Positions 26,478-34,581 of a stretch of 64,000 bases of DNA are shown piece by piece. A program made the translations under genes and the position numbers. The notes below the pieces were generated by a model. That model saw only the letters and a list, made by a program, of their open reading frames with translations, had not been told where the DNA came from and made no database searches. Numbering within the stretch: position 1 is the stretch's first letter; every line of letters begins with the position of its first letter. Source of the stretch: a virus; IMG/VR virus record IMGVR_UViG_3300030419_004857, positions 97,266 through 161,265 of that record. One strand, 5' to 3'.

Positions 26478-26727
26478 TGGGCTTCTCCTTGGTATACCAA
26501 TTTAGACGGCTTGTATTGTAACGCTTAGGATCTGCAAGACCGTTATCTAGTCTATTCTTATCCGTTATATAGTAACCATGCTCATCCTGTATCACAACTT
26601 TATTTTCGTCATTAAGTTCTTCGGTCTTTTCTTCATCGACCATTGACTCATGACTGCCATACCTTGTAGGATATGTGTAAGGTTCTGGCTTTTTGATAAT
26701 CCTTTTCTGTCTAAGCTGTCGTACCAT
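26470..26727 (-). CDS. Hypothetical protein
   Basis: 85 residues, highly charged, with a basic N-terminus (RQKRIIKKPE) and a central EEKTEELNDENK stretch, probably extended. It overlaps the DUF1501 gene by 8 bases and its upstream neighbour by 17. No family recognised. Confidence 0.6.
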   Translation of the reverse strand: MVRQLRQKRIIKKPEPYTYPTRYGSHESMVDEEKTEELNDENKVVIQDEHGYYITDKNRLDNGLADPKRYNTSRLNWYTKEKPNV

Positions 26728-27277
26728 TTTTTACTCCATATACTTTTTCAAAATCAAAGAATCTCCATCTATCTAAATGATCCACAGTTTCGGAAGAATC
26801 TATTTCTCTAAGGTAGGCTAGAAGGTCTGCCCAAGTAGAAAAGATTAACTCGTGGGGTATAACCCCAAACAACCAATTAGGTAAACTGTTCTTTCCCTGC
26901 TCACATTTGATAAGCACTGGCTTCTTTTGGAAGACTGCCATAAATGCTTCATGGTAAGAACCACACATATGAACATCTACATCTAAATCCATAACCAGAA
27001 AATGTGCAATATCCACCATTCTCAAATCAACTGCACAAATTGGTTTCATAATTTCAGAAACCTTGGCGTAGTTGCCCACTTCTTTATAATAGTTGATGGC
27101 ATTTCTTGTGGTTTCATCTTCTGGGGCGAAGTCACTAGGTTTGTTGCAAGGGTTGTATACCCCAACACCCAAGTCGTAAAGATGGGGAGTAATCCATTCC
27201 CTCCAAGCAACCCCGCCATCCTCGACGCGATCCATAGCGCCGCATAAGTAACAAGTCATACCTTTTAATCTGTTCAT
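26711..27277 (-). CDS. Nucleoside 2-deoxyribosyltransferase-like protein
   Basis: 188 residues from the ATG at 27277 (GAGGCG upstream); the longer frame from 27337 runs through a terminator. YLCGAMDR at residues 9-16 and the later VDIAHFLVMDLDVDVHMCGSYHE, with an Asp and Gly-Ser-x-x-Glu, fit the PF05014-type fold that exchanges or removes nucleobases. Phage members are known and may modify nucleotide pools. The specificity cannot be read. Confidence 0.65.
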   Translation of the reverse strand: MNRLKGMTCYLCGAMDRVEDGGVAWREWITPHLYDLGVGVYNPCNKPSDFAPEDETTRNAINYYKEVGNYAKVSEIMKPICAVDLRMVDIAHFLVMDLDVDVHMCGSYHEAFMAVFQKKPVLIKCEQGKNSLPNWLFGVIPHELIFSTWADLLAYLREIDSSETVDHLDRWRFFDFEKVYGVKNGTTA

Positions 27278-27293
27278 TTTATATCGCCTCGTA

Positions 27294-27345
27294 AAATAAA
27301 AAGCACCCCTCTTTGGCTTGATCGAGGGTGAGACCAAAGAGGGGT
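27294..27345 (-). terminator. Rho-independent terminator
   Basis: A 12-bp stem (ACCCCTCTTTGG and complement) with a 17-base loop is followed on the minus strand by GCTTTTTATTTT. It ends the rII/RuvA-C-like unit. Confidence 0.85.
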
Positions 27346-27354
27346 ACTGAACAT

Positions 27355-27858
27355 TTAACCTTTCTTATAAAGATCTTTTAATAGGCTTTCTACATTATAA
27401 TATTTCTTAGATTTGACGGCTTCATTGACCATCCTAGTAGCTTCCGCTTTAGAGTGACCCATTGATCTCAAAGTTTCAACAGCATCTTCAATCACAGTTT
27501 TTGGAGTGGAAATCTTGTCCTTAACTTCTTCCTTTTTAAGAACGTGTTTGACAACCCACTCTCTAGCTCTGTGATCTCCTCCTTTAGCATCGTCAATAGC
27601 CATCCTACAAATCTCGTCCCAATCATCCTCACTAAATGGCTTCCTACTTTTCTTCCTAACTGTTGCAACTGTTTTTACTACAGGAGTAGCAGGAACAGCA
27701 GCAGGAGTAGGAGTGGCGTAGCTTACAGCATCCTCATCATCATCTACGAACACCTTTAGAAAGCCAACACGAAAATTATAAGCGATGATTAGCACAAATA
27801 TAATACCATAAATAGCCTGTTCACCATTAAAGTTTGGAGTATAGGCGAGCATGGTCAT
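27355..27858 (-). CDS. Membrane-anchored protein with C-terminal RuvA-C/UBA-like domain
   Basis: 167 residues. A membrane helix at about residues 15-35 is followed by a Pro/Ala/Val-rich linker and a charged helical region. The last 45 residues (DAVETLRSMGHSKAEATRMV and following) look like the three-helix C-terminal domain of RuvA. RuvA-C contacts RuvB; here it could recruit a replication or recombination protein to the membrane. It follows the rIIB-like gene by 9 bases. Confidence 0.6.
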   Translation of the reverse strand: MTMLAYTPNFNGEQAIYGIIFVLIIAYNFRVGFLKVFVDDDEDAVSYATPTPAAVPATPVVKTVATVRKKSRKPFSEDDWDEICRMAIDDAKGGDHRAREWVVKHVLKKEEVKDKISTPKTVIEDAVETLRSMGHSKAEATRMVNEAVKSKKYYNVESLLKDLYKKG

Positions 27859-27867
27859 AGGACTACC

Positions 27868-28734
27868 TTAGTTAAGACCGGGATTATAACCTTCGTCGTT
27901 CCAGTCTTGCTCATCATATTCCTCAACATCCTCATTACGATGCATAAGGGTGGTCATGAAGTTAGCGAAGTCGTCCTGACTCCATTCTTGGCTATTCTGG
28001 TGATGGACAGGTTGCTCAAGTTTTCCCTCGTAATCAGCAACCACTTCGTATGCACAAGTACGAACCTTCTGGCACTCACAATCGAGAGGCACAGAAACAA
28101 CATCCTTGGGGTTCACCTTGACGATAACCACTTTATCATCGGTCTCTGGATCACCATTAATACGACTATAGCCTTCCACATACTCGATTGCACCACAGTG
28201 AAGACCTTCGCTGCAACCAACGTCACAGTTGTCGTTCACCTTACGGCGCTTCATGCCTACTTGCTGACCAACACTATTATCAATAGTGCCAGACCACTTA
28301 TCCTTGTAGTCATGGGTTACAGCCTTGTATGCCAGAAAACATCCATCATCAGTAATAGGCAGATTCTTATGCTCAAGGAAGGAGTACAATTCCTCCACAG
28401 CACGATTGCTGGGATTCTCAAGTACGTTGGCCAAGAAATTAAGCATAGGCTTGAAAGGGAAGCCATCCCTCATCATTTGCATAACACGATCAGTTAGCGC
28501 GTTATGAATCTCCTCTCCGTCATACTGAAGGATGCCATCCTTAATATCAACTTTTCCCTCAGTATAATTGAGGATAGACTTAGGGATGTCGAGCAACGGG
28601 ATCAAAGTAGCTTCATCGTTGTTACCAAGGCATTCCTTAATTGCCATGTAATTAGGATGGTCATGTCCAACTGTGTGACTTTCGTTGTTCACAACGATTG
28701 TCATAGTTCCGTTACCGCTTACAATGTAATTCAT
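27868..28734 (-). CDS. rIIB: rIIB-like protein
   Basis: 288 residues from ATG 28734 (a TTG at 28740 is also in frame; AAAGGT lies upstream). The pattern PFKPMLNFLANVLENPSNRA and FLEHKNLPITDDGCFLAYKA, then KWSGTIDNSVGQQVGM, matches rIIB-type proteins of T4-like phages. In T4, rIIA and rIIB act with the membrane in exclusion of other phages and in lysis timing. The gene neighbours rIIA as in T4, separated by one small gene. Confidence 0.82.
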   Translation of the reverse strand: MNYIVSGNGTMTIVVNNESHTVGHDHPNYMAIKECLGNNDEATLIPLLDIPKSILNYTEGKVDIKDGILQYDGEEIHNALTDRVMQMMRDGFPFKPMLNFLANVLENPSNRAVEELYSFLEHKNLPITDDGCFLAYKAVTHDYKDKWSGTIDNSVGQQVGMKRRKVNDNCDVGCSEGLHCGAIEYVEGYSRINGDPETDDKVVIVKVNPKDVVSVPLDCECQKVRTCAYEVVADYEGKLEQPVHHQNSQEWSQDDFANFMTTLMHRNEDVEEYDEQDWNDEGYNPGLN

Positions 28735-28752
28735 TTTCAATACCTTTTTAAG

Positions 28753-28974
28753 TTACGCAGACTGACAAACCTTAAGACCGACAACCTTGCTCACACTAAA
28801 TGACTTAGTATCTACATCATTTTCGATGGTAAAAAACGGGCCTTGGGGACCAACCCCAAAGTCAACCAACTCACCATGACGAGGCTTATCATTATAGGTG
28901 AACTCAATGTCACTGTTAATGGCCTTACCCAAAACATCCTTCAATTCACTAAAACTCTTTCCACTAATTCTCAT
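28753..28974 (-). CDS. Small hypothetical protein between rIIA and rIIB
   Basis: 73 residues from ATG 28974 (AAGGA upstream; an upstream TTG is less likely). Beta-rich, including DIEFTYNDKPRHGELVDFG and GPQGPFFTIENDVDTKSF, like a small SH3-type fold. It overlaps the rIIA-like stop by 11 bases. Unknown function. Confidence 0.6.
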   Translation of the reverse strand: MRISGKSFSELKDVLGKAINSDIEFTYNDKPRHGELVDFGVGPQGPFFTIENDVDTKSFSVSKVVGLKVCQSA

Positions 28975-31168
28975 CTTTACTTTCCTTCTCAATAAGGTCT
29001 ACATATCGTGCCAAATCTTTGATAGCTTCACTCGGCTTATCGAAATGATTTGAACCAAAGCTACGGCACACAGCTTTGACAAGGGGATACTTCTCCCACA
29101 ATGCCTTCTCCGCTTTGTTAAAATCCTCCTTACTAATACCGTTATTGATTTTCTCTACTTTTATTTCCGCACAGTTCACCAATGTCTTAACTGCTTTATA
29201 TTCTTCACTCTCCTCTACCTTTTCGGATTCATAGAGCTTCATGAAGTTCTTGAGGTCGTTATCTGTCTCAGTTAGCTTGCTGAGTGTCAAGGCATCTTCA
29301 TAATCAATATTATGATTCTGATAACGGAACAGGTCGGAACGACCCTCTCTCATTCCAATTATAGTGCGATAGCCTTTGTTGTCAAGATAATCTTCGGCAA
29401 TTTCTTCAGCTTTGTCAAAGATATTGACCCAAACACCAGCCGCTTCCAGATCACGAAACTTCTTACTGTTCTTAACTGCTGTCTTAACACCATAGATTTT
29501 ATCAATACTAATACCGAGTTTGGCACACTTATCAATAATAGTCTGGAGAACCTCACATCTGTTGCTATAATCACCCCACTGTTTCTTAGGGTTCTTAAAC
29601 TTGTACCTATTGATCTCTACAAAGTAGCCACCTTCCTTAAGATCTTTAGTCACATCATCCCAGTTGTCATTAGGCTTTCCCCACATTGAAGTGTTACCAT
29701 TCCAAACAGCAATCTTAGTTCTAGCTTCAGTGTCGGAGTAAGAACTAGAGTTATCCGGCCTAGGCAAATCAGATGCCAGATAAATATCACTATCCTTACA
29801 TCCCAGAGTATCCTTGAGTTCTTGGATAGCAGTATCATCACCCTTAACAAGATAGACCCTAAAGCCTGTGTCAGAACCTCCCCATCTGTTGTGGGTAGTA
29901 TTGTCCTTAACAAGTTGCTTGGTCCTACCGATAGCACCACGCTTAAGGTCATCTACATAGATAACATAATTACCCTTGGGAGCAATACCAGTTTTGCCAT
30001 CTCTTTGGACTGCTTCTTTCCATCCGTCCCTGTAGAACATCACTACACTAAGACCATCAATATGCCCTGTGCTAATGTGATAACCCCACTGGGTACTCTC
30101 AGGGAATAGCTTATGACCCTTCCATACAGCATTTTCTTTGTCGATGCTTTGACCGATTCTACCTAGCTGACGATCTGAGTCACAAATCTCAACGAATTGC
30201 TTCCTAGCATCCCAGAGGGTTTCAGCATCCTCAATTGACTTCTCGACAATACCAGCGGCCTGTTCGAGAACTTGCTCGCACTTTCTAATGATAGCCTTCT
30301 GAGTGTAGTCATTATAGCTAAGAGATTCACGAGAAGGCGTGATATTAATTTCACCAATGTCAAAGAACAAATCTGTCTTCGACATCAATACTGACTTAAT
30401 CTCATTAGGAAAATCACCCATAGCGTCTTGGTCGATTTCGTAGCAGACTTGACCCATGATAGCACTGGCATAATAATTAGTTCCACTACCATCGTGAACA
30501 GACCAGCCGTCACCTTCAAGGAGATACTTGACTGGTTCGAGTTCAATCTTCTGACCAGAGACTTTAGGCTTAACTTTGAAGTAGGTGTAAATCTCAGTAG
30601 CTTCTTCAGCAAACCTGTCGAAGTCATTATCATAAGTATGAGACTGCACAGGGAAGCTAACCCTCAAGCCGTTAGGTTCACTGGTATCCTTTTCATTAAG
30701 CATGGCAAACACAGGTTCTTCACGCTCATTCTTATACGCTGTATAGGTACGATGCTTACCGTTATAAAATGACTCAACAGAAAAGCTATCGTTATAAGCG
30801 AAGGGTGACTTACTACCAAGACCCATGCACCCAACAGCATCATTACTATCGGTTCGATTAGACCGAAAATAGGTAGTATACAGATCCATACAATCTTCAT
30901 GAGAAAGACCTGTACCAAAATCCCGAATAGAAAAATGGGGTTCCATCGAATTAGGCAAGTGAACCTCGAAGGGAACGTCTGTCTTTCCAGCATCGACGTG
31001 AGAGTCGTAAGCATTTGTGCTAAGTTCACGAACAACCGCTCTAATCTTGTTGGCATACAAGCCATCAGAAAGAATGGAGAAGGCTTTTGCTGTAGCGTCA
31101 ATAGTGTAATTCGATTCCTCGAAGTTACCGGACCTTCCAATTACATTAACATTTTTGTCCAACTTCAT
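28964..31168 (-). CDS. rIIA: rIIA-like GHKL ATPase
   Basis: 734 residues from ATG 31168 with GAGGGA upstream (a TTG at 31195 is a weaker alternative). The Bergerat ATP-binding fold is visible: ELSTNAYDSHVDAG (motif N with Glu/Asn), IRDFGTGLSHED (motif G1) and GCMGLGSKSPFAY (motif G2). This is typical of T4 rIIA-type proteins. A strong promoter lies upstream at 31213-31240. It starts the rII unit that ends at the terminator at 27.3 kb. Confidence 0.88.
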   Translation of the reverse strand: MKLDKNVNVIGRSGNFEESNYTIDATAKAFSILSDGLYANKIRAVVRELSTNAYDSHVDAGKTDVPFEVHLPNSMEPHFSIRDFGTGLSHEDCMDLYTTYFRSNRTDSNDAVGCMGLGSKSPFAYNDSFSVESFYNGKHRTYTAYKNEREEPVFAMLNEKDTSEPNGLRVSFPVQSHTYDNDFDRFAEEATEIYTYFKVKPKVSGQKIELEPVKYLLEGDGWSVHDGSGTNYYASAIMGQVCYEIDQDAMGDFPNEIKSVLMSKTDLFFDIGEINITPSRESLSYNDYTQKAIIRKCEQVLEQAAGIVEKSIEDAETLWDARKQFVEICDSDRQLGRIGQSIDKENAVWKGHKLFPESTQWGYHISTGHIDGLSVVMFYRDGWKEAVQRDGKTGIAPKGNYVIYVDDLKRGAIGRTKQLVKDNTTHNRWGGSDTGFRVYLVKGDDTAIQELKDTLGCKDSDIYLASDLPRPDNSSSYSDTEARTKIAVWNGNTSMWGKPNDNWDDVTKDLKEGGYFVEINRYKFKNPKKQWGDYSNRCEVLQTIIDKCAKLGISIDKIYGVKTAVKNSKKFRDLEAAGVWVNIFDKAEEIAEDYLDNKGYRTIIGMREGRSDLFRYQNHNIDYEDALTLSKLTETDNDLKNFMKLYESEKVEESEEYKAVKTLVNCAEIKVEKINNGISKEDFNKAEKALWEKYPLVKAVCRSFGSNHFDKPSEAIKDLARYVDLIEKESKDEN

Positions 31169-31212
31169 TTCTTTTCCCTCGATCAACAAAAACAAAAATT
31201 CAACCCGTGTGA

Positions 31213-31240
31213 ATTATAGCCGACAATCAGGATTTGTCAA
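31213..31240 (-). promoter_or_regulatory. Sigma70-type promoter for the rII unit
   Basis: On the minus strand, TTGACA (31235-31240), a 16-base spacer and TATAAT (31213-31218): a perfect consensus in both boxes, placed about 45 bases before the rIIA start. Confidence 0.88.
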
Positions 31241-31718
31241 CACCGCCTTCCTTCGATTTTAGAAATTTTTTAATTGGCCTAACCAAATAATGTCCGATGA
31301 ACCCACCTATCCTTGGCATACCAAGAGAGGTTCTGATATAGTTTTCCAGTCTGGTTAACGGACATATCTCTCTAGTGAATGTAACCGTAAGGATAAAACT
31401 GTTGAGAGGCATCCATACTAAAAGTGGATACAAGAATGGTAAGATAAAAAAGGCAACAATATTTACAGCTATAACAAAAGCGTGAAAAGTTACTAATGAA
31501 TAAAAGAAAATCTTCTTTGCGAGATCTTTTTTCCTGCTTCCGGTTCTATCTTTATAAAGCTCCCTAAGCATCTCAAGGCTAACTTTTAGTGAATCATTGT
31601 CAGTATGTTGACCGATTTCTTGTTCCAATCTCGCAGTAAGTTCTCTGGCATCGTCTGCATCCAGAAAATCATCCATTATTTCTACAATACTGTTGGCTTC
31701 TTGTACACTAGTAGGCAT
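31227..31718 (-). CDS. Membrane protein with DUF2784-like motif
   Basis: 163 residues. Helical N-terminus, then two membrane segments (FYSLVTFHAFVIAVNIVAFF and FLYPLLVWMPLNSFIL). CPLTRLENYIRTSLG and GGFIGHYLVRPI resemble the conserved core of DUF2784 membrane proteins. The function is unknown. Its 3' end overlaps the rII promoter. Confidence 0.6.
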   Translation of the reverse strand: MPTSVQEANSIVEIMDDFLDADDARELTARLEQEIGQHTDNDSLKVSLEMLRELYKDRTGSRKKDLAKKIFFYSLVTFHAFVIAVNIVAFFILPFLYPLLVWMPLNSFILTVTFTREICPLTRLENYIRTSLGMPRIGGFIGHYLVRPIKKFLKSKEGGVDKS

Positions 31719-31750
31719 TTTGTGACCTCTCTACCTTTACGTTTTAATTA

Positions 31751-32590
31751 CTAGATAATTGCTCTACCTTTTAGACTCTCCCAATCCTTCTCTGGTCTAG
31801 CCATGAGATTAGTATTCCAAGCTCCCTGTACGGTATTAGCCTTTATGCATAAAGTTTGAGCAAGATGCATTAGGGCATTTATATCTTTGGGGAAACAGCT
31901 TCCACCAAATCCGTAGTGGCCGTCAGGTCCGGGTACGGACCAATGTGTGTTTCCTAGACGCTCATCATGTAAAGCATATTCTGCTACTTTATCGTAATCT
32001 ATATCTAGGCTTTCACAGATGGCATACATTTCATTTGCAAACGAAACTTTAACTGCAAGAAATGAATTGGTTAAATACTTTACCATTTCTGCTACCGTTG
32101 AGTCTGTTTTAATAATATGTGCGCTGGGAAATATTCTGGAATAAAACTGTTTCAGTCTTGTTGTTGCTGGTCTGGGACCACCCAGAATAACTCGTGTGGT
32201 ATTTTGAAAATCTTCTTCAGCATTACGTTCAAGCAAAAATTCTGGATTAAAAACTATCTGTGAATCTTGACATAATTCTTGTAATGACTTTGTTGTGTTT
32301 GGTGGGATGGTAGATTTGATTGCAATAATATTCTTTCTTCCGGTACTACAGGCTTGCTTCACAACTTCTTCCACTATGGAAACATCACAAGAGCCGTCTT
32401 CCTTCATGGGGGTTGGAACACAAACAAATAGTAATTCACAAACTCTAGACAGATCAAAAACATTTTTATGAGTAGATAAATCTGTACGCATCTTATCGTA
32501 AGTGTAAACCTTATAATGTGGAGAAAAACTGCTGGCTAAAGCACTTCCCACAAACCCCTGTCCAATTATTCCGACGTTCTGTATTTTCAT
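31751..32590 (-). CDS. UDP-sugar dehydrogenase-like protein, C-terminally short
   Basis: 279 residues. N-terminal NAD-binding motif GQGFVGSAL near residue 9, CVPTPMKEDGSCD, then VFNPEFLLERNAEEDF, and the catalytic Cys in GFGGSCFPKD near residue 244. UDP-glucose, UDP-GlcNAc and UDP-ManNAc dehydrogenases normally have about 400-450 residues. Here the C-terminal nucleotide-sugar domain is missing. It may be a compact active form, or act in another oxidation. It overlaps the aminotransferase by 4 bases. Confidence 0.82.
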   Translation of the reverse strand: MKIQNVGIIGQGFVGSALASSFSPHYKVYTYDKMRTDLSTHKNVFDLSRVCELLFVCVPTPMKEDGSCDVSIVEEVVKQACSTGRKNIIAIKSTIPPNTTKSLQELCQDSQIVFNPEFLLERNAEEDFQNTTRVILGGPRPATTRLKQFYSRIFPSAHIIKTDSTVAEMVKYLTNSFLAVKVSFANEMYAICESLDIDYDKVAEYALHDERLGNTHWSVPGPDGHYGFGGSCFPKDINALMHLAQTLCIKANTVQGAWNTNLMARPEKDWESLKGRAII

Positions 32591-33792
32591 AGTTCTGTTA
32601 CCGCCTCTTTTATAAAAGAGATTGCATGATTAGCATCTTCAATAGAAAACGTAAGAGGAGGCCGAAGTCTTATTGATCTTTTTCCAGATTTTAAAACGAG
32701 CATATTTTTCGAGAGCTTAGATATAACAAGATCTCTAACATATTCCTCAGAAAGATCGAATGCTATCATTAATCCTCTACCACGAACATTATCTATTACT
32801 GGCAGCTTTCTTAACTCCCAAAGTAAATGTCTTCCAATATCTTCTGCATTGTTAATTAAATTATTTTTCTGAATTGCATCTATTATGTATCTCGATCTAA
32901 TCATATCTACTATATTGCCACCCCAAGTAGAATTAATCCTACCACTGGTGTTAAAAACATTGTCCTTAACCTCATCTATTCTCTCAGTTGAACAAAATCC
33001 ACACACCTGAGTTTTCTTACCAAAGCACATAATATCTGGAACAATATTAAAATGTTCGTATGCCCACATTTTACCAGTTAGCCCCATACCCGTCTGTACT
33101 TCATCAAATATAAGTAAGCAATCATTGTCGTCTGCTATACGTCTAAGATTAGTAAAAAACTCTAGAGGAAAATGATTGTCGCCGCCCTCCCCTTGTATGG
33201 GTTCTATAATAATAGCAGCTACTTCACTATGAATACGTTTTTCTATATCTTTCCAATCAGGCTCTACCGTTGTCCATCTAAACTTGGGGAATAGAGCAGT
33301 TTTTTCTGGGGTAGTATTAGTCAGGGACAGAGTATACCCCGTCCTTCCATGAAAAGCATTCTTAAGATGGAAGACATCTAGATTGTTAATGTCGACTGTG
33401 TGGCTGTAGTTTAACTTTTTAGCTTTCCAGTCAAAGGCAGCTTTCAATGCATTCTCTACAGCCAACGCCCCACCATCTATAAAGAAATAGTGTTTGAAGT
33501 CTGGAGTAATCTCAGAGAACTTGTCAACAAAATCGGCGTACTCCTCTGAGTACATATCGCTATTGGCCAATTTAATCCTGCCTGAAATACCCATTTCGTT
33601 TTGAGCTTTCAGCAGCGCCGGATGTCTCCATCCTAATGGTTGGCTGGCAAACTGTGAATAACAATCAAGATATTTATTACCATCAGTATCAACCACCCAA
33701 GATCCTTCACTGGACATTGGGTCAACGACAACATGAAATCCGTCTGTTAATATATGTTTTGAAAGCCTGTCTATAACTTGAGAGTTAGACAT
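32587..33792 (-). CDS. lat: Class III aminotransferase, L-lysine 6-transaminase-like
   Basis: 401 residues. ILTDGFHVVVDPMSSEGSWV and YLDCYSQFASQPLGWRHPAL closely follow the N-terminus of lysine 6-aminotransferase. LLIFDEVQTGMGLTGKMWAY carries the PLP-contacting Asp, and MCFGKKTQVCGFC the Schiff-base Lys region. The reaction would move the epsilon amino group of lysine to 2-oxoglutarate, giving aminoadipate semialdehyde. The aldehyde dehydrogenase two genes away can oxidise that product. Ornithine or GABA transaminase is the alternative. Confidence 0.85.
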   Translation of the reverse strand: MSNSQVIDRLSKHILTDGFHVVVDPMSSEGSWVVDTDGNKYLDCYSQFASQPLGWRHPALLKAQNEMGISGRIKLANSDMYSEEYADFVDKFSEITPDFKHYFFIDGGALAVENALKAAFDWKAKKLNYSHTVDINNLDVFHLKNAFHGRTGYTLSLTNTTPEKTALFPKFRWTTVEPDWKDIEKRIHSEVAAIIIEPIQGEGGDNHFPLEFFTNLRRIADDNDCLLIFDEVQTGMGLTGKMWAYEHFNIVPDIMCFGKKTQVCGFCSTERIDEVKDNVFNTSGRINSTWGGNIVDMIRSRYIIDAIQKNNLINNAEDIGRHLLWELRKLPVIDNVRGRGLMIAFDLSEEYVRDLVISKLSKNMLVLKSGKRSIRLRPPLTFSIEDANHAISFIKEAVTEL

Positions 33793-34577
33793 TTTACTGC
33801 TCCTCCAGCCTTCATAAATTCTGACATGTTACACCAATGGGCATTATACTGGCTTCCAAATGAATCAATTCCTTCAATACAAGGTGTTATTACATTGTTG
33901 TTAACTTCAACAGTATTACATATAAACTGTTCGGCTTCGGGGTTGCTCACATTTAGTATATCCACAGGTTTTCCGCTGAATAAACATCTCTCAAATATAG
34001 ACTTCATCATTTTGTCAGCAGATTCTTCAGAAAATGCATCACGATGATAAACAATTCTATCATTCATAGGAAAGAAACACGTATCTAAATGATAAAAATT
34101 CGGATTTACTAGTTCGCAAGAAACATAATCAACACCTAATGCATTAGCAATTATTTTGTGGGACTTTTTGCTTGTCCTAAAACCATATCCCAGATATAGA
34201 ACATCGTTAAAGAAAAGAGCGTCTCCAGCACCCTCAAAATAGATATCTTTTGGTAACTCGACTACACGATAGCCGTTATTAAGAAACCATTTCTTAAAAA
34301 GAACACTCTCCCCCTGTCTCTCTTTATGTTTATTGTTTGATAGTATAACAACATTATCCATTACTAATCCAGCATTAGCGGTAAAAACCATATCTGGAAA
34401 ATGCGGATGTGGTTTTATTAAACGAACCCTAGCTCCCAGATCAGTTATAGTATCATATAATATCTCCCACTGATCTTTTGCTAGATCGGTGTCTGGCTCA
34501 TTGTGTATATCCATCCAAGCGTTGATTTCGTAATCAACATTATAATGCTCTGGTGAACACATTAAGAATTCTGGCAT
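33771..34577 (-). CDS. Amidinotransferase-fold hydrolase (DDAH/arginine deiminase-like)
   Basis: 268 residues. Motifs are PDMVFTANAGL, FEGAGDALF, FYHLDTCF with the catalytic His, and a C-terminal GGAVKCLTLKL with the nucleophilic Cys263. This is the arrangement of dimethylargininase and related arginine/ornithine-converting enzymes. It would release citrulline plus an amine, or convert another guanidino compound. It overlaps the aminotransferase by 22 bases and lies 4 bases from the aldehyde dehydrogenase, so it belongs to the same amino-acid cassette. Confidence 0.85.
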   Translation of the reverse strand: MPEFLMCSPEHYNVDYEINAWMDIHNEPDTDLAKDQWEILYDTITDLGARVRLIKPHPHFPDMVFTANAGLVMDNVVILSNNKHKERQGESVLFKKWFLNNGYRVVELPKDIYFEGAGDALFFNDVLYLGYGFRTSKKSHKIIANALGVDYVSCELVNPNFYHLDTCFFPMNDRIVYHRDAFSEESADKMMKSIFERCLFSGKPVDILNVSNPEAEQFICNTVEVNNNVITPCIEGIDSFGSQYNAHWCNMSEFMKAGGAVKCLTLKL

Positions 34578-34581
34578 CCAG

